Shown here piece by piece: positions 59,258-64,000 of a stretch of 64,000 nucleotides of DNA. How positions within the stretch are numbered: the stretch's first letter is position 1; every line of letters starts with the position of its first letter. Origin of the DNA: Lepisosteus oculatus. Taxonomy: Eukaryota > Chordata > Actinopteri > Semionotiformes > Lepisosteidae. Position numbers and translations under genes: made by a program. The stretch lies in contig NC_090723.1 in the NCBI RefSeq assembly GCF_040954835.1, forward strand, positions 4,474,001 to 4,538,000, given 5' to 3'. The notes under the pieces were generated by a model. The model saw only the letters and a program-made list of their open reading frames with translations. It had not been told where the DNA came from and searched no databases.

Positions 59258-59470
59258 TATGGCACAACAGTGGTGTGTTGGATAGTGCTTCTGCCTCACA
59301 ATTCTCTGGCCTTGGGGATTGATTCTGGACTTCGGTGGGCAGTGTGCATGTTCTGCATGGGTTTTCTCTCATTGCACCGGTTTCCTTGCACAGACCTGGC
59401 AAAAACATGACATGTGGGTTGATTCCCTAGTAGGTTAAATGAAAAGATCGGGAGGGATGACAGCAACCAA
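59258..59470 (+). repeat. SINE-A fragment, degraded
   Basis: 'gcttctgcctcacaattctc' and 'agtgtgcatgttctgcatgg' match the SINE-A head and early body; the 'gctgggatagg' tail is missing. Confidence 0.55.
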
Positions 59471-61333
59471 GTTTAACTGGCCCCTCCTGTCCTAGTTAGT
59501 AATCACTCCCGATGTCATTTCCTCACTTGAAGATTATAAACATTGCGCATAATCCCCTTCTCTCCCTCCCACCCCAGCTGCCCCTTGCTCACTCCTCAGT
59601 CTGCAGGGGGTCCCAGCCTCCTTGTCCTCTGGCCAGGAGGTCACCCCTCAGCCAAGTGTATCTCACTGCGACCCTGTACAGTACTGGACCAAGCAATTAC
59701 TTTCAAATGTATCTATGAATTGATAAGGTCATTAAGAGTTGAAACTTAATCCTGCGTGCACAGTCTCCAAGGCAAGGTGATATTAAGTCTGGAATGGCAA
59801 CAAGTAGATGGTTCACAAATAGCAATGAATGATAACTCTTACAATGCTTGTTTAGTCATGCAATATCACAGTTGGCCACGAGGTGGCACTTGTGCCTTAA
59901 TTTTCTTTCACGTTCGCCTCAGCAGACTTCACCGCAATCCAGTTAGACTCCGCAAACTTCTTCTTTTTAATATTATCTTCTCAATATTTTAATACTACTG
60001 TTAATATTAATATGACATATTTGTGATATTAAATTCCTGGTTTAACACAAACAGCTATTAGGCAAGTTCTAAATAGTATATTAAGTAGAAAATAGATAAA
60101 CCACATTCTACTGTTCAGAGAAAGCAAGGCAAAATTCACAATGCACCTTTGTGCGAAATAAAAGGAATACTGTGCTGTTGCTATTGGCTGTTTGAGCACA
60201 CACTGTCTTACTGATTGGATGACTTTTGTTGCCATTCACCAGCCTTCTGCTGAGTTGTCATCTCGTGACAACAAAAGTAGAAGACCAGCCTTATCACTCC
60301 TGTTTGTCACTTGCAGTAAATGAAGAGACAGTTCAAGCCAAACTAAGGCAGTCAGCAACCCTACCTACAATAATAACAACAACAATAACAATAAGGAGAG
60401 GAAGAAACTTTATTTTCTATAGCGCCATTAAAAGTATCTTCTCAAACCACTTTACAGCAAAGTAAAAAAAAAACATCAACGAAGACAGGAGATAACAAAA
60501 TGAGCAGGAAACACAAGGGATTAGCTATTTAGGACCAGACACAGACACCAATTCCTGTACGTAAAACCCTTTCTGAAGAAGGCGGTTATGAGTCTGGATT
60601 TGAATGCTTCTCTAATTTCCTTGGGGATAGACTTCCAGAGCCTAGGAGCACAGCAGGAAAAGGCCCTGACATCCATAGTATGTTAACGAGCTTGGCGGAC
60701 GAACAGAGGTTGTGAGGTGAGGAGCAGGAACTGGTCCTGAGGCGCCCAGTCATGCAGAGCCCTGTGGAGTGAAGGTCAAGCCAAGCGTGCCTTGACAACC
60801 CAGTTTGAGACGGCCTGGTTCTGTGGAGGACGTCTTGACCCTTCTCAACAGCCTGTGGCCCCTTCATCAGGTGTAACTCCCTATTTCCTTTATTCTTAGG
60901 CTCCGGTCTATAGCTGGTCTTCGTCACGCTTTCTCATTTCCTCTTGCAGAGGACGAAGCCACAGACGTGGGCCAACTCCGGAAGAGCAGAACGAGGAGGG
61001 GGGAGTGATGGTTCCGGCCTTTAGAGAAAGCAGGACTTTCACAACGACACACCGCCCCCGAGCTGGCAGCCGGCGAAGCCCCGCCAGATACATCTAGGAG
61101 CAGTTTCTGCGAGTAAGCAGGACAGCTGAGGGAGAAACATGTACAGGAGCTCTGCACAAGGCTGTACGCACAGAGGGAATCCAACTGCGACAAAAGCCCA
61201 AGAGTAGATGGCGGCAGACTCAAACACAGCAGTAATTTCATTTTATGGCCAGTTTTGTTTCTCATGCCCTGTCAGGCCCTAACTGGCATAACACCTTTCA
61301 GAGGCTACGTCTGACACTGTGATAAAACTGTTC

Positions 61334-61388
61334 CAAAACTCAAAACTCAAAACTCAAAACTCAAAACTCAAAACTCAAAACTCAAAAC
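61334..61388. repeat. (CAAAACT)n tandem repeat
   Basis: Nearly eight perfect copies of a 7-bp unit, with no interruptions in 55 bp. Confidence 0.95.
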
Positions 61389-61569
61389 ATTTACTACATA
61401 GGTAGTAATAATGCAGAATGTTTGCCACAGCAGACTTCACAGCATGTGTTACAGTCCAAGCTGCAATCAGAATTAGGATAAGAAACATGAGTTAGTATTT
61501 TACTTACTATTAATGTATAAACTGTTATGTCCTCCTTCAAAATGCCTTTAAAAGATTCATCTGTCCATT

Positions 61570-61870
61570 TTCTTACTGCTTCTCCCAAATCAGGATCACT
61601 GGGGAGCTGGAGCCAATCCTGGCAAGCAACAGGCATAAGGCAGGATACACCCTGGATGGGATGCCAGGCCACTGTAGGGCAGACACACAGACACAGGCAC
61701 ATTCACACCAGGACTGGATTTCCCAGAAGCCAATAAACCTACCAGCATGTCTTTGGACACTCACAGGAACATGCAGACTCCACCTAGATAGTACCCCAGG
61801 TCCAGATTTGATGCCAGGGCTCCAGAGCTGCAAGACAGCAATGCTAACCACTGTGCCACTGTGTCTACAC
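61570..61870 (-). repeat. SINE-A copy
   Basis: The reverse complement carries the SINE-A head (gtggttagcattgctgtct at the high end), 'cagtccaaagac'-type body and a 'cctggcaagcaac'-type reverse of the tail. Same family as 18626, opposite strand. Confidence 0.75.
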
Positions 61871-62299
61871 CTTTAAAAGATGATGAATGTTATTACAGCA
61901 CTGTATGTGGGGGCTATGAGGCTATGTTGTTAAGCAGATAAGACTGCTTTCAAATAAAGCCTCACCACATTATCTCTTTGGCAGGGGTGTAAATGTTACA
62001 CCACCAAAACCCTGAGCTGTTGAATCAACTTTTGAACTGAACAGAGGGTTTCCCTGTACACAAACCCTGGTGACGCTCGCTGTGCTTACAGTATACTAGC
62101 ACCGGCTGAGCAAAACCATAAGAATAATAGGCTCTGATTTGTTTCTTACCAGCACATTTTTCACAAGAGACAAACTATGCCTTGACTAGGACAAGAGCTG
62201 GTCTAACTGTAAACACGGTGAGATAAAGAATCGGCAGCAGTCACCTGTGAATAGCTGTGCGCACGAAAAATCGCCGTAGGGGATTTTTTTGTTTTCCAC

Positions 62300-62553
62300 A
62301 GGAATCACGTTCCCTCCGCCCCCCCTGAACCAACACGGGTCAGGCGCTTTTCCATAGGGGTCTGGAGTGATTACGGAGCAGGAGCGAGCAAATCGGACTT
62401 TCCCAGGGTCATCCAGACGACCGCTGACCTGCCCTGACAGGCTCCTCTCCTCTTCATCCCCATCAAGACGTTTCTATCCAGCCTTCGTGAAACCTGTTTC
62501 CTTCAATCGCCCAGAGACCCTTTCCGAAAGGAACCAAAGACCAAGCCGTGAAG
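62300..62553 (+). other. Possible untranslated first exon of the next gene
   Basis: A GC-richer, CpG-containing block ends in a donor-like GTGAAG/GTAAAA at 62553/62554. It contains an open frame of about 60 codons with no recognisable domain. By human synteny a PLEKHH3 ortholog on the + strand would start around here. This is positional inference only. Confidence 0.2.
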
Positions 62554-62867
62554 GTAAAAATCGCAAGTCTCTTCACCTTCACCTGTTTCATTCATGTGTT
62601 TTTGATTGTCACAGGAGGCCTGAGAGGAGGAAGATAGCTGCAGTTATATGGTGAACTGCGTGTCATGTCATCTGGACTTTCTCACCCATGTAACAGCAAA
62701 CACAGCACATACCGAGCACCGAAAGAGGAAGGTGGTAGTATGACACACTTCACTGACAAAGCGCAGTTAATGACAGGTGAGGATTTCTCCTCTGCACTGC
62801 ATGCAGCACGCAGGGAATCCATTGCCAATGCAATGTCTGGTACGATGGACAATCGTTTTCATAAACT

Positions 62868-63150
62868 TAAAAAAGGCACTGTCCCTCAGATGAGACGTAA
62901 AACCGAGGTCCTGACTCTCCGTGTTCATGAAAGGTGTCAGGGTGTTTCTCGAAAATGCTAGGGGTGTTACCCCACTATCCCCCGACCTTTACCAATCATA
63001 GCCCCCTAATAATCCCCATCTATACACTTTGGCTGCTGTCCCATCCTCCAGGTGGGGCTACACATTGGTGGTGGAAGGGAGTCCCATTACCTGTAAACTG
63101 CTTTGAGTGGAGTGTCCATGAATATTACTATTATTAATATTGTTATTGTT
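62868..63150 (-). repeat. Repeat-C copy
   Basis: The reverse complement of 'actgctttgagtggagtgtc' and 'ggtggtggaagggagtcccat' matches the 33640 copy, with 'gacgtaaaaccgaggtcctgactctcc' at its other end, broken here as 'cgtaaaaccgaggtcctga'. An (att/gtt)n stretch adjoins it at 63130. Confidence 0.6.
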
Positions 63151-64000
63151 GTTGTTGTTGTTGTAAAATTAAATTAGGTTTCCCTGTCCAATAAGCAAAT
63201 AAGTGTGGTTTAAAAAAACAATAATCTCCCATATTTTTCTCATGTTTCCATATTACGATTTCTGAATCTCTTTAGTACAAAATCTGAAAGCAGAAGGGGT
63301 AGGAAAGCTAGTTTTGCACACAGAATAATACGGATGGCTAGTATTTCCATTGATACCTCAGCTATGGAGCTTTCCAATATTGATGCATAAACCCCCCACT
63401 CCCAAAGTACTGGAGCATACAGTAGCAACGAACGTGTGTGAAGATGTTTGTGCCTGCTCTGCTCTGTGCTTGTCTTTGTGCTGCTATGGTGGACGAAGCT
63501 GGTCCCCCTGTCTTGAAGGACCCCACGCCTGATGTCGGTGTATAGTTTACCTGGAAGTGAATACAAACTTCGACTTGTCTGGACCCAGCTACAAACTCAC
63601 CTATCAGCCAGCCTCTGTACGTCTGTCTCCATCCCAGCTCCCTGGTGGCTGTGTTTGTTCATCTGGTATCTTAGAGACAGCTGCTATTACACAGCAAGAC
63701 TCTTTCCCACGGCCTGCTGTCAGCAGAAAAAAAAAGCTCTGCGTAACACAAACAGAGACTTGTGCAGAAGAATGTTGATTTCATTTTTCATCAGCATTCC
63801 TTTCCTTTAATTTGCATTTGTTCTCTGTGTAATCTTAATGCAATATCACCCAGAGACTAGTGCTTTTACCAATATACAGTGAGAAATAAACTGTTACATC
63901 AAAACATCTTACAGGTTTACCAATGTCAAGTGTTTGAGCAGATGTTATATGCTCATGTAACTGATTTCCCAGGTTTGTTGACATTCATAGTGCAATAAAT

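Larger units (their letters stand above)
58561..64000. other. Intergenic DNA right of ccr10
   Basis: No gene was recognised. It contains SINE-A copies (59258, 61570), a repeat-C copy (62868), a repeat-like block at 60395-60770, a heptamer tandem repeat (61334-61388) and GC-richer blocks at 60940-61090 and 62300-62555. The neighbour expected from human synteny (PLEKHH3, + strand here) was not recognised. Confidence 0.55.

Noticed and set aside
60940..61000. Coding-like + strand stretch after 'cctcttgcag' (EDEATDVGQLRKSRTRRGE)
   Set aside because: It is only 19 codons before a stop, with no upstream partner exon or recognisable family. It remains possible as a last exon but is unsupported.

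Overview
The window is vertebrate nuclear DNA. It has spliced genes with GT-AG introns, abundant SINE, LINE and MITE debris, and no operons. Three protein-coding loci are supported: the last exon of EZH1 (+, left edge), a complete 24-exon CNTNAP1/CASPR1 gene (-, coding span 44816 to 11391), and an apparently intronless CCR10-type chemokine receptor (+, 56710-57798). From memory, the order EZH1 - CNTNAP1 - CCR10, with EZH1 and CNTNAP1 convergent and CNTNAP1 and CCR10 divergent, is the arrangement on human chromosome 17q21. Protein divergence and repeat types suggest a ray-finned fish, perhaps a non-teleost such as a gar or bowfin. That is inference.

Layout. 1-618: last intron and terminal exon of ezh1. 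619 to about 9.2 kb: ezh1 3' UTR and intergenic repeats. 9.2-11.4 kb: probable cntnap1 3' UTR, with a decayed coding segment of unknown identity (9878-10548, - strand). 11.4-44.8 kb: cntnap1. I rebuilt it exon by exon from splice sites, reading phase and family similarity. All 24 exons join in frame to 3918 nt (1305 residues plus stop). Exon 1 encodes only the signal peptide and lies 11.2 kb from exon 2. 44.8-56.7 kb: cntnap1 promoter side and repeat-rich intergenic DNA. 56.7-58.5 kb: ccr10 and its 3' UTR. 58.5-64 kb: repeats and one possible upstream exon of the next gene (PLEKHH3 would be expected by synteny, but none of it is recognisable).

The genes do not form one pathway. EZH1 is a PRC2 histone H3K27 methyltransferase. 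CASPR1 is the axonal paranodal junction adhesion protein. CCR10 is a chemokine-binding GPCR. Their adjacency is old vertebrate synteny.

I found no previously undescribed molecular system. The best second-look items are the decayed coding segment at 9.9-10.5 kb, a diverged tandem copy of the ccr10 coding end and 3' UTR, lineage differences in CASPR1 (no PGY repeats, very short proline-rich tail), a TTAA-flanked 539-bp MITE, an orphan promoter-like block in cntnap1 intron 1, and a marked excess of the 7-mer TACTGTA/TACAGTA.
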